From positions 1 through 11,553 of the forward strand of contig JAQTWR010000054.1 in assembly GCA_028689195.1 (NCBI GenBank): a stretch of DNA of 11,553 bases, given 5' to 3'. Both the position numbers and the translations under genes were made by a program. Shown piece by piece: positions 5,095 to 11,553 of this stretch. Below the pieces are notes generated by a model. That model did not search any database. It was not told the DNA's origin and saw only the letters and a list, made by a program, of their open reading frames with translations. This DNA comes from Anaerolineales bacterium. Lineage in GTDB: Bacteria > Chloroflexota > Anaerolineae > Anaerolineales > Villigracilaceae. The first letter of the stretch is position 1. Each line of letters begins with the position of its first letter.

Positions 5095-6645
5095 TCACGG
5101 CGCGTATCCGGTTGGAATGTTTGTACACATGACGTCCGCTTGATCGGTAACGTCTTTGAATTGGTACATGGTTGTTGCGGGCGAGAAGTAGTGGCGGTTG
5201 GGCAGGAGTTCCAAACCTGCAGAAAAATAATTATTGAATAAAATTCTGAATGTGTTTACGGGGGCGACGTCATCTGGTATTAAATTCGCGTCCATACCCG
5301 GGAAGTAATATGCATTCAATATGGAGTAACGTTCATAAACGCAGGTGTTTTGCAGCGAACTATAATCTGTAAACACGCCAGAGCCATGATCTCCCTGAAT
5401 AATGATAATAGGCGGGGTCTTGGATGTTTCTAAAATAACGTCCACAGAATCCAAGATCTGTTTGTTGACAAACTGGATTTGCCCAATATAACCATTTCGA
5501 TATTTGGAAGGCGGGGAAAGAAAATAGCGATCCTCAGTAAAGGTGAACGGGTAATCAGGGGTGATTTCGTTTCCTTGCGCGTCAAATACAAAAGGCGCGT
5601 GCGGAGATACGACATGGACAAATACAAATTTGGGCGACTCAAGCGCGGGAATTTCTTCCAAAGACGCAAACTCGCTTTTTACAATCATTCTATGCGTTTT
5701 ATAGGATGGGAAGGACATGCCCCCTAGCTCGCCAAGCGAACCGAATATGTTTACGTTCGTGTTTTGAACGAACGCCTCCTCGAATGTATTCGGAAAGACC
5801 GGATGGGGTTCCATGTATACATCCGCGTTCGCGATTGACGTAAAGTCCCAACTGCTCGATACCGCCACAGTTTTATATCCCCGGCTTTCGAGGAATTTTC
5901 TGGCTTCATTATTAGCGAATGTTCCCTTCAGGGGCCACCACAAATAGGAATTACCCATTTTCCTGGATACCCCGTCGAGGTATTGCATATTCAAACTAGA
6001 ACTAAGGGAAAGTATAGTGCGCGGATAATTGGCTTTGCTTTTAGGCGGTACGATAAACCCTCTTTTTTGCAACTCCGCGATAAAAGGAGAATTATCAAAG
6101 CCGTGTAATTTCTCTAGCATTTCCGCGCCGCCATAACCATCCAGAATGATGTAATAGATATCCGGCTTGGCAGCATCATCTATTGACGGAGCGTCTATAG
6201 TTATCGGAACAGCCATGGACGCGTTCTCATCCCAGTGCAGACTTTCCTGAAATATTTGAACATAGTTGACGCCAAAATATACGGCAGTGGCGAGGCTGAT
6301 TGCCAACGCCGTGAAATTGGGATGCCTCATATCAAATTTCCTGCTGACGATTGCAAGACAAAACCATCCCAGCAGCAGCGCGCCAATCAACACGAGAAAA
6401 TCGCGCCAAATATATAACATCCCCAACACCGCGAATGTGGTCATCATTCCGGCAGACGCGTGATCCTTGACGAAGAAAAAGCATATAAAGGCGCAAGCAA
6501 AAAAGAACGCCAGGCAAAAGAGTTCCATACGCCAGACGCTATTGGGGTTGGAAGAAATCACAACATCATGATATGTGACAAACACAGCTATAGGCGAGAT
6601 AAGCGCGAGCAAAAAGCCGTGCAGATAATACGCGAGAGATTTCAT
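5095..6645 (-). CDS. Membrane-anchored alkaline-phosphatase-superfamily enzyme (sulfatase/LTA synthase-like)
   Basis: Predicted membrane enzyme of 516 residues. The numbers here count from a TTG at 6663; the ATG at 6645 is residue 7 and preferred, although neither has a clear ribosome binding site. Four or five hydrophobic spans (about 8-30, 47-65, 72-106, 116-135) precede a large extracytoplasmic domain with superfamily metal-site motifs: PDIYYIILDGYGG (167-179; Asp168 and Asp175), Thr216 in YPRTILSLSSSL as likely nucleophile, HVVSPHAPF (350-358) and GDHGSG (424-429; Asp425-His426). The Cys-x-Pro-x-Arg of true sulfatases is absent, so phospho-transfer or phosphatase chemistry on a surface polymer is more likely than sulfate hydrolysis. 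It lies 27 bases after the GT-C-like gene, probably in one operon. The exact substrate is unknown. Confidence 0.82.
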   Translation of the reverse strand: MKSLAYYLHGFLLALISPIAVFVTYHDVVISSNPNSVWRMELFCLAFFFACAFICFFFVKDHASAGMMTTFAVLGMLYIWRDFLVLIGALLLGWFCLAIVSRKFDMRHPNFTALAISLATAVYFGVNYVQIFQESLHWDENASMAVPITIDAPSIDDAAKPDIYYIILDGYGGAEMLEKLHGFDNSPFIAELQKRGFIVPPKSKANYPRTILSLSSSLNMQYLDGVSRKMGNSYLWWPLKGTFANNEARKFLESRGYKTVAVSSSWDFTSIANADVYMEPHPVFPNTFEEAFVQNTNVNIFGSLGELGGMSFPSYKTHRMIVKSEFASLEEIPALESPKFVFVHVVSPHAPFVFDAQGNEITPDYPFTFTEDRYFLSPPSKYRNGYIGQIQFVNKQILDSVDVILETSKTPPIIIIQGDHGSGVFTDYSSLQNTCVYERYSILNAYYFPGMDANLIPDDVAPVNTFRILFNNYFSAGLELLPNRHYFSPATTMYQFKDVTDQADVMCTNIPTGYAP

Positions 6646-6672
6646 GGCAGGGGGGATTCTCAAAACGATCTT

Positions 6673-7785
6673 TTATGGTCTGTTTTCATGAAGACGAAAT
6701 ATAACAGCCGTCCCGTCTTTATATATCATTTCCCACGCTTTATCTTCCACAAGATAATTGGCGAGCAAAGACTCCTGCGGAATCAGCGCCCATTTCACGT
6801 CGTACTTTTTTATGACGTCCTCCCAGTTCAGGCTTAACGTTACCACTTGCTCATATTCGCGCGTCAACGCTTCTCCATAAAAATCCGTCTGCCCGTCAAT
6901 GAACACGGTTTGGCGGGGCCACATCTGATAGAGTATGTATCCGCCCCATGTGAAGTCGTTGAACATATTCCCCTCCTGCGGATTATCCCGCAGCCAATTC
7001 ACCGCCTGAACGGGAAACTTGACGGGGTCATATTGATTATGCGTTACGACATTATTATTTCGCGCGACGAAACCTACAATCAAGACGGATACAATTATCC
7101 AGACATTTCCGCGTAGTTGAGTCTCTATCCGTTTCAGCCAAGCATCCTGCTTGACCAATGAGGGCGCTTTTCCAGCCCATGACTGAATCAATGCGCCATA
7201 GGCGGGCGCTGTAATGACGGCAAACAACGGAATGTTGCGCGCGCTATACAATCCCATAACCGCCCAGCCCGCAAGTAGAAGCGCTTCGCGCAGAGGGAGT
7301 CTGCGCTCCCCCGCCAAAGACAAAAAAGCAAGCGCCAGCATAAATAAAAACGGCAACATCGGCTTGACGTGGAAGTTGGGCGACATATATTCAATTGTAT
7401 GATCTACAAGATATTTGGAGCCGACATACCCCACGCTGGTCGCCCATAAACGCCAACCCGCAGGATTGATAAAGGTCAGCAGGAATGAAAACAAACCCGT
7501 TAGCGCGAGTTTTTTCCCAATTTCATTCGACGCGCGCTTATGATAATAATCCCACGCCCATTCCGCCGCGTACGCGCCCCATACGACAAAACCGGCAATA
7601 AACGCGCCATGCGTATTTGCCCAAACCAGCATCAAAACGGGCAAACTCCAGAGTTTGGCGTCTTTTCCTTGATAAATTTTCTCCAGCCCATACGTCCATA
7701 GCGCGGCGAACAAAAACGTGAAAGCGTGGGGTCTCGCCAGCCAATGAACCGAAGAAGCGGCAATAGCCAGAAACGAGACCAACAT
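6673..7785 (-). CDS. C-terminal part of the interrupted GT-C-like membrane protein
   Basis: From the first ATG after the amber codon there are 370 residues. The N-terminal two thirds are polytopic, with LARPHAFTFLFAALW and VWANTHGAFIAGF typical of the GT-C-like core, and at least six spans. The last 130 residues are soluble and presumably extracytoplasmic, with NMFNDFTWGGYILYQMWP and VFIDGQTDFYGEAL, a recurrent motif pair of this uncharacterised family. No Shine-Dalgarno sequence sits near the ATG; the nearest is AGGAG overlapping the amber codon, 33 bases away. If translated independently it would lack the acidic loop on the N-terminal piece. Confidence 0.6.
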   Translation of the reverse strand: MLVSFLAIAASSVHWLARPHAFTFLFAALWTYGLEKIYQGKDAKLWSLPVLMLVWANTHGAFIAGFVVWGAYAAEWAWDYYHKRASNEIGKKLALTGLFSFLLTFINPAGWRLWATSVGYVGSKYLVDHTIEYMSPNFHVKPMLPFLFMLALAFLSLAGERRLPLREALLLAGWAVMGLYSARNIPLFAVITAPAYGALIQSWAGKAPSLVKQDAWLKRIETQLRGNVWIIVSVLIVGFVARNNNVVTHNQYDPVKFPVQAVNWLRDNPQEGNMFNDFTWGGYILYQMWPRQTVFIDGQTDFYGEALTREYEQVVTLSLNWEDVIKKYDVKWALIPQESLLANYLVEDKAWEMIYKDGTAVIFRLHENRP

Positions 7786-7821
7786 GGCAGCCAGCCGAAA
7801 AACTCCGCGCTTAATAATCTC

Positions 7822-8157
7822 CTAGTACACAATCACAAAGGTGGCTGAAACCAGCAAGGCAAACAGAAAGACATCGCCGCTCAAGCCCATCAAGCGATGC
7901 GCGATCGCAAACAAAACTTGCGCGAGCCACTCGTGCGGCGTCAAATATTCTCCCTGCATGGTATGGGAAAATATATCCCGCGTAGGGATAACAGCCGTAT
8001 CAAGAATATAATTTCCTATGGCAATATGGCGTCCTAAATCGCCGTCCTGATTAAAGAATTTCGGGCCATTTAGAACGACCACAAACAGTACGCCAAAGAA
8101 AAGAACATCACGCAGGCGCGGCAAGAGATACTTAATGAGAACGGGTGACTTTGACAT
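7822..8157 (-). CDS. N-terminal part of the interrupted GT-C-like membrane protein
   Basis: This 111-residue portion ends at the amber codon. A membrane span covers about 14-32. The following loop holds NQDGDLGRHIAIGNYILD (36-53) and PTRDIFSHT (58-66), then THE-type HEWLAQ (75-80), the pattern of the first external loop of GT-C glycosyltransferases, where an acidic pair binds metal and lipid-phosphate sugar. A second span starts near 96 and runs to the stop. A TTG at 8178 would add seven residues, but it lies inside the rpoD terminator, so ATG 8157 is preferred. No ribosome binding site is evident. Alone, this piece lacks most of the membrane domain and is unlikely to be active. Confidence 0.6.
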   Translation of the reverse strand: MSKSPVLIKYLLPRLRDVLFFGVLFVVVLNGPKFFNQDGDLGRHIAIGNYILDTAVIPTRDIFSHTMQGEYLTPHEWLAQVLFAIAHRLMGLSGDVFLFALLVSATFVIVY

Positions 8158-8176
8158 AAGACGTCGTCTTAAACGC

Positions 8177-8203
8177 AAAAGAGCGTTACGAAACCGCTCT
8201 TTT
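8177..8203 (-). terminator. Probable rpoD terminator
   Basis: On the minus strand AAAAGAGCG (8203-8195) pairs perfectly with CGCTCTTTT (8185-8177) across a 9-base loop, followed by GCGTTT. It begins about 10 bases after the rpoD stop. The T-run is only four long, so some read-through into the membrane-protein gene is possible, and no separate promoter for that gene is visible. Confidence 0.65.
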
Positions 8204-8213
8204 GTCGTGTATA

Positions 8214-9428
8214 TTATTCGCCTAAATAATCGCGCAGTTTCCTGCGGATGGATGGATGGCGTAAGCGGCTCAACGCCTGCGCTTCGATTTGTCTTACGCG
8301 CTCGCGGGTGACGCCCATCTTGCGTCCCACTTCTTCGAGCGTATACGCCTGTCCATCGAGCAAACCGTAACGCAATTGCAAAATGCGGACTTCGCGCGGG
8401 GGCAGCCCGTTCAACACTTCGCCGAGATGTTCGCGCAGCAGGTTGTACGTCGCGGTCTCGTCGGGCGGCGGCGCTTCGTCGTCTTCGATGAAATCGCCTA
8501 ACACCGAATCTTCTTCGTCGTCGGTTGGCGTTTCCAGCGAAAGCGGACGGCGCGCCACTTGAATCATATTCTCCACTTTTTTGGGAGGAACATCCAACGC
8601 GAGCGCGATTTCATCCACGCTTGGATCGCGTCCAAGACGCTGAGTCAATTGATGCTGCACGCGCAGTAATTTATTGATCTGGTCGCCCATGTGAACAGGC
8701 ACGCGGATTGTGCGTCCCTGATCGGCAATGGCGCGGGTCACGGCTTGACGAATCCACCATGTCGCGTAGGTCGAGAATTTATGTCCGCGGCGATAGTCGA
8801 ATTTCTTCGTCGCGCGGATGAGCCCGATATTTCCTTCCTGAATCAAATCGAGGAAGGGAACGCCGCGTCCCATATATTTTTTGGCGACGGAGATCACGAG
8901 GCGCGAGTTTGCGGTGATGAGATGTTCGCGTCCCGCCCAGCCGTCTTCGATTGCCTGACGCAGTTCGAGCCTGCGCTTGGGAGAGACGCCCCCGCGCGCA
9001 AGTTCTTCGCGCGCCCCCCGCCCCGCTTCGATGCGTTTTGCCAGCTGCACTTCTTCAACCGCAGTCAAAAGCGGAACGCGGCTGACTTCTTTTAGATACA
9101 AGCCAATCGTATCGTCTGTATCTATGTTGGCTAAATAGTCGTCCAGAGACAGGTCTGGTTCTGGCTCGACCTCGGCGCTTTCTTCTACCGCCACCAAATC
9201 GTCTTCAGACGGTTCGGGCATGGCGGTATCTTCCATGAATGGAATCCCCGCGCTCAAAAGCGCCGAGAACGCTTCTTCAAGCTGTTCTACGTCCTGTTCC
9301 GCTTCGGGGAAAAAATGCAGAATATCGTCTAATGTGACGTAAGATTTTTGCCGCCCCAGCTCAATCAACCGCGCTATCGCGGAATATTCCTCTTCTTCAT
9401 CACCCATCAAAATTTTATCTACGTCCAT
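8214..9428 (-). CDS. rpoD: Primary sigma factor RpoD/SigA
   Basis: Housekeeping sigma-70 factor of 404 residues from ATG 9428; an in-frame GTG at 9434 would add two. A partly matching GGATG lies seven bases before the ATG. A region 1.1-like helical part (about 1-60) is followed by an acidic, Pro-rich spacer (65-98). Region 1.2 has DTIGLYLKEVSRVPLL (106-121). Region 2 (about 171-241) holds ANSRLVISVAKKYMGRG, FLDLIQEGNIGLIRA and FDYRRGHKFSTYATWWIRQA, with the -10-reading TWWIRQA. Region 3 covers about 248-320. Region 4 (336-393) has LPPREVRILQLRYGL and the HTH TLEEVGRKMGVTRERVRQIE. These match primary sigmas, not a stress paralogue. A terminator follows directly and a palindromic hairpin lies upstream. 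Confidence 0.96.
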   Translation of the reverse strand: MDVDKILMGDEEEEYSAIARLIELGRQKSYVTLDDILHFFPEAEQDVEQLEEAFSALLSAGIPFMEDTAMPEPSEDDLVAVEESAEVEPEPDLSLDDYLANIDTDDTIGLYLKEVSRVPLLTAVEEVQLAKRIEAGRGAREELARGGVSPKRRLELRQAIEDGWAGREHLITANSRLVISVAKKYMGRGVPFLDLIQEGNIGLIRATKKFDYRRGHKFSTYATWWIRQAVTRAIADQGRTIRVPVHMGDQINKLLRVQHQLTQRLGRDPSVDEIALALDVPPKKVENMIQVARRPLSLETPTDDEEDSVLGDFIEDDEAPPPDETATYNLLREHLGEVLNGLPPREVRILQLRYGLLDGQAYTLEEVGRKMGVTRERVRQIEAQALSRLRHPSIRRKLRDYLGE

Positions 9429-9474
9429 TCGCACACATCCAATTTTTAAGAATAAATGAAACTGATACAGAATC

Positions 9475-9503
9475 AGAATACACTTTTTTTAACTGAAAAG
9501 CAA
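9475..9503 (-). promoter_or_regulatory. Tentative rpoD promoter
   Basis: On the minus strand TTGCTT (9503-9498) and TATTCT (9480-9475) are separated by 17 bases; they match three and four of six consensus bases. The start would be near 9468, leaving a leader of about 40 bases. The short dyad CTGAT-N5-ATCAG (9462-9476) overlaps the -10 and the predicted start. The region is AT-rich, which favours chance matches. Confidence 0.3.
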
Positions 9504-9544
9504 CATCGTTTTTATTTGATGATTTGAAACGCGTTTATATTACA

Positions 9545-9573
9545 AGTAGGTCACGCTTGAAGCGTGACCTACT
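9545..9573. repeat. Perfect 14-bp palindromic hairpin between DUF4340 and rpoD
   Basis: AGTAGGTCACGCTT (9545-9558), one central base, then its exact complement AAGCGTGACCTACT (9560-9573). It begins six bases past the DUF4340 stop on the minus strand. No T-run follows on either strand, so it is not a canonical Rho-independent terminator; it may be a REP-like intergenic palindrome, a transcript 3'-end stabiliser or a weak terminator. Its perfect symmetry argues against chance. Confidence 0.7.
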
Positions 9574-9579
9574 CAAAAC

Positions 9580-10230
9580 CTACGGGAGCGGAGTTGCGCT
9601 TGCTTCGGGCGTAGGCGTATTCAAGTAAGGCGGAAATATGGCAAGATTGGTCAACGCGTCAATCCCGCTTAAATCTGTAATGATAATCTTGCCTTTATCC
9701 ACGCGGGCGTAATATCCGCTGTTGGTCGGGGTGGCGCTGCCGATTTCGAGCGCGCGCGTTTTTCCGTCCACGAATTTGACCGTGATGACGTAATCGGGCG
9801 CGTCCAACCCAAATATGGCTAGGTCGGTGGAATCCAGCGTATTAACAATCCGCAGGGAAGAAATCTGCGACGCGGCTTCTTCAACCTGACCTTGATCCGC
9901 TTCCGCTTTCGCGGGGAGCTCAAATGCCCAAGTCTTTTTCTCGTCGCGCGCGAGTTTTACCGTCTCGCCCGTTTTGGGTTTGACCTCGATGCTGGAGAGC
10001 GTTTCGGGGCTTTGATTGAAGATGAACAAGGTTTCTTGTTGCGGCGCTGGCGTGGCTTCTGCGGCGGCTGATTCTTTTTGGCGATTAAGCAGAAGTCCAA
10101 AGAGGATGATCGCGGCAAGAACGACCAACGCGACCAGAGTTCCCAAACCGATAATCGGCTTTTTTGCCGCCGCGCGCGAAGAACGGCGGATAACGGGTTT
10201 CTTCAATTTCGGGGTTACTTTGCGAGCCAT
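9580..10230 (-). CDS. DUF4340 domain-containing membrane protein
   Basis: Single-pass membrane protein of 216 residues. A basic N-terminus (1-25, rich in Lys/Arg) precedes one span at 26-49, so the rest should face outside. After a Pro/Ala-rich linker (50-66) comes the DUF4340 region, with FGLDAPDYVITVKF (140-153) and the LEIGSATPTNSGYYARVD block (161-178), both typical of the family; the end is a Thr/Pro-rich tail (204-216). DUF4340 proteins usually sit beside GldG-like proteins and ABC-2 transporters, as here. The gene begins three bases after the GldG-like stop, and GGAAGGG about eight bases upstream serves as ribosome binding site, so the two are co-translated. Its role in the transporter is unknown. 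Confidence 0.87.
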   Translation of the reverse strand: MARKVTPKLKKPVIRRSSRAAAKKPIIGLGTLVALVVLAAIILFGLLLNRQKESAAAEATPAPQQETLFIFNQSPETLSSIEVKPKTGETVKLARDEKKTWAFELPAKAEADQGQVEEAASQISSLRIVNTLDSTDLAIFGLDAPDYVITVKFVDGKTRALEIGSATPTNSGYYARVDKGKIIITDLSGIDALTNLAIFPPYLNTPTPEASATPLP

Positions 10231-10233
10231 AGA

Positions 10234-11553
10234 TTAACCCTTCCTGCGGCGGGAAAGCCACGAAGATATGCCCGCAAATATGACCAAGCCCGGCAGGACG
10301 AAGACCGCCACAATCACGATGATGATAAAGACTATCTGCGTCGGCGGGATGAAGGTGCGCTGCGTTTGGTCGCGCACGGTCAGGTTGATCAGGTTTTCCT
10401 GTTCTGCAGCCCAGTCCACCGAGTTGACGAAAATATTGCCGTTGCCATAGACGTTGAAGTTATCGTCAACGGCAAACAGGGAATTTCCGAAGACCACCAC
10501 GCGCCCCTTGGTCGCCGCGTTTTCGCCCGCCACCGCAAGATTCAACGGACCTAACAAATCCGCGCCATCGGGTTGTGGGTTTTCTCCCTGAACGAGGTTG
10601 GTCTCGCCCCAGGATTGCTCGGTAGTCTGAAGAAGCCACGTTTGGGTGACGTCCTTCTTTTCGCCCGCAATGCTCACGCTGCGCGCCTGCGGCAGGATGA
10701 CGATGTAATTTTCGGTGAGGTTTTGCGTAATTGGGTGGGCGCCGATATTTGAAGAGACCGCTTGCAGCGGGTTTTGCGTATTCACATAATCAATCACAAC
10801 GTCGTTGTTGAGCGTAATACCCCAATCGGATGTTAAATAATTGGCGAGCGGGTCGGGAGAAGTTCCAAACTCGGTCATCAAGACGGGGTTTTCCATGACA
10901 AACAACGAGCCGCCCGCGTCCACATATTTTTTGAGTTGGGCTACTTCGCCCGCCGTCAACGGTTTTTGCGGACCCGCAATGACGATCACAGAAGCGTCCT
11001 GGGGAATATCCTTTGTAGCAAGCAGGTTAAGCGCATCCACCGTATAGTTTTTAGATTCCAAGGTGGTCTTGGCGACGGAGTAACTCAAATTCGCAGAATC
11101 AAACCCCGCTTCGCCGTGTCCTTGCAGGAAGTAAACAGCGCGTTTCTCAGGGCTGATTAAGCGGATGAGCGCTTTGGTGATTTCGGCTTCGTCCGCGTAG
11201 GACGCGACTTCTTTGGCGCCGCCCATTGTGAGCAGAATCTTACCGTCGCCGGTAATGCCCGCTTCACGCGCGGTTAAAGGATCGGTATCAGGATTGACAA
11301 ATTCATAATCGAATTTGCCTTTGCTGTTCGTTTTGAACTTCGCCAAAACTTCGTCCGCGCTGGCGCTATCGAGGGTCGCGTAAAACGCGGTCGCTTTCAC
11401 TTTTTGCGGAAGAGTCTCCAGCGTCTGCAAAGTTTCGGGCGCAAGGGTGTTCGATTTATCGGCGGTTAAATCCCATGATTTTGGATTTTGAAAAGCAAGG
11501 TAATTCGCCGCGAAGAAAATGCCGATAAACGCAACTACCATAATCAAGGCATT
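10234..11553 (-). CDS. GldG-like ABC transporter-associated protein (5' end beyond window)
   Basis: Auxiliary component of an ABC-2-type system; in Bacteroidota GldG works with GldA and GldF in gliding, but in other phyla the relatives are uncharacterised. The frame is open to the right edge, so the true start is missing; 439 residues are visible. The first about 20 residues are the end of a membrane span, followed by WDLTADKSNTLAPET (27-41), the GldG N-terminal signature. The large extracytoplasmic part contains VYFLQGHGE (140-148), typical of the GldG domain, and later sections on a Rossmann-like plan (VIVIAGP, GGSLFVMENP). A C-terminal span at about 404-428 ends in a basic SRRRKG. An ATPase and a permease are expected just outside the window. 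DUF4340 follows three bases later. Confidence 0.88.
   Translation of the reverse strand, partial: NALIMVVAFIGIFFAANYLAFQNPKSWDLTADKSNTLAPETLQTLETLPQKVKATAFYATLDSASADEVLAKFKTNSKGKFDYEFVNPDTDPLTAREAGITGDGKILLTMGGAKEVASYADEAEITKALIRLISPEKRAVYFLQGHGEAGFDSANLSYSVAKTTLESKNYTVDALNLLATKDIPQDASVIVIAGPQKPLTAGEVAQLKKYVDAGGSLFVMENPVLMTEFGTSPDPLANYLTSDWGITLNNDVVIDYVNTQNPLQAVSSNIGAHPITQNLTENYIVILPQARSVSIAGEKKDVTQTWLLQTTEQSWGETNLVQGENPQPDGADLLGPLNLAVAGENAATKGRVVVFGNSLFAVDDNFNVYGNGNIFVNSVDWAAEQENLINLTVRDQTQRTFIPPTQIVFIIIVIVAVFVLPGLVIFAGISSWLSRRRKG

Larger units (their letters stand above)
6673..8157 (-). pseudogene. GT-C-like polytopic membrane protein interrupted by one in-frame TAG
   Basis: Read as one frame, ATG 8157 to TAA 6673 gives 494 codons with a single interruption: amber TAG at 7824-7822, codon 112. 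The frame is identical on both sides, with 12 codons between the TAG and the next ATG (7785), and no other stop in 370 further codons. The joined protein resembles large GT-C-fold proteins of bacterial surface-glycan pathways: a first span, an extracytoplasmic loop with an Asp-x-Asp-like motif, many spans, and a soluble C-terminal part. The flanks look undamaged, so the stop is recent, suppressed, or a sequencing error. It could also be two cooperating chains. It lies in an operon-like position before the phosphatase-superfamily gene. Confidence 0.72.

Noticed and set aside
6460..6837. A 125-codon plus-strand frame spanning the junction of two minus-strand genes.
   Set aside because: It overlaps two better-supported genes and has no recognisable domain or start signal.
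7822..7824. Pyrrolysine or other programmed recoding at the amber codon.
   Set aside because: Pyrrolysine is known mainly in methylamine methyltransferases, no associated genes are visible here, and the context shows no recognised recoding structure.
8691..9095. A 134-codon plus-strand frame opposite rpoD.
   Set aside because: It is antisense to a strongly conserved sigma factor, has no ribosome binding site and its composition reflects the codon pattern of rpoD.
9462..9476. CTGAT-N5-ATCAG dyad overlapping the tentative rpoD -10.
   Set aside because: Five-base arms in AT-rich DNA arise often by chance; not strong enough to call an operator.
4578..9549. The 13-mer ATATTACAAGTAG occurs at 4578-4590 and at 9537-9549, both intergenic.
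   Set aside because: About one shared 13-mer is expected by chance in a window this long, and the flanks do not match, so it is not evidence of a repeat family.

Overview
The window looks like chromosomal DNA of an Anaerolineae-type member of the Chloroflexota. This is inferred from gene content and style, not from a search: an NBR1-Ig-like lipoprotein with a Thr/Pro-rich linker, a GldG/DUF4340 transporter pair, DUF1684 and DUF4404 proteins, moderate GC content, and a mix of Shine-Dalgarno-led and apparently leaderless genes. Coding density is high. No tRNA, rRNA, CRISPR array, insertion sequence or phage gene was seen, and no gap reaches 300 bases.

Layout. 1-1581 (minus): an ABC-2 exporter pair, ATPase then permease, with a 4-base ATGA overlap; the permease runs off the left edge. 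1660-2280 (plus): NBR1-Ig-like lipoprotein. 2339-2958 (minus): two small genes, a DUF4404 protein and an unrecognised helical protein. 3056-4016 (plus): an ECF-type sigma factor followed by a small soluble protein with an anti-sigma zinc motif. 4049-4553 (minus): DUF1684 protein. 4711-5010 (plus): ribosomal protein S20 with a good sigma-70 promoter and a TTG start. 5095-8157 (minus): a membrane-anchored alkaline-phosphatase-superfamily enzyme, preceded by a GT-C-like polytopic membrane protein whose frame is cut by one in-frame amber codon. 8214-9428 (minus): the primary sigma factor RpoD/SigA. 9580-11553 (minus): a DUF4340 membrane protein and a GldG-like protein that runs off the right edge.

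How the genes work together. Two separate ABC-2-type export modules lie at the window edges. The GT-C-like protein and the phosphatase-superfamily enzyme are adjacent and co-directional, and probably act together on a cell-surface glycan or polymer; the first is interrupted. The ECF sigma and the zinc protein form a plausible regulatory pair. RpoD and S20 are housekeeping genes. Convergent gene pairs are separated by hairpins that appear able to terminate transcription from both sides (near 2301-2335, 4016-4050 and 5031-5063).

The observations most worth following are the single in-frame TAG in the otherwise intact GT-C-like gene, with a Shine-Dalgarno-like AGGAG embedded in it; two plus-strand genes whose -10 elements sit 7-8 bases before the ATG; the soluble HxxxCxxC protein after the ECF sigma; and a perfect 14-bp palindromic hairpin between DUF4340 and rpoD. 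I found no clear evidence of a wholly new system. The nearest candidates are the interrupted membrane gene and the surface-polymer module it belongs to.
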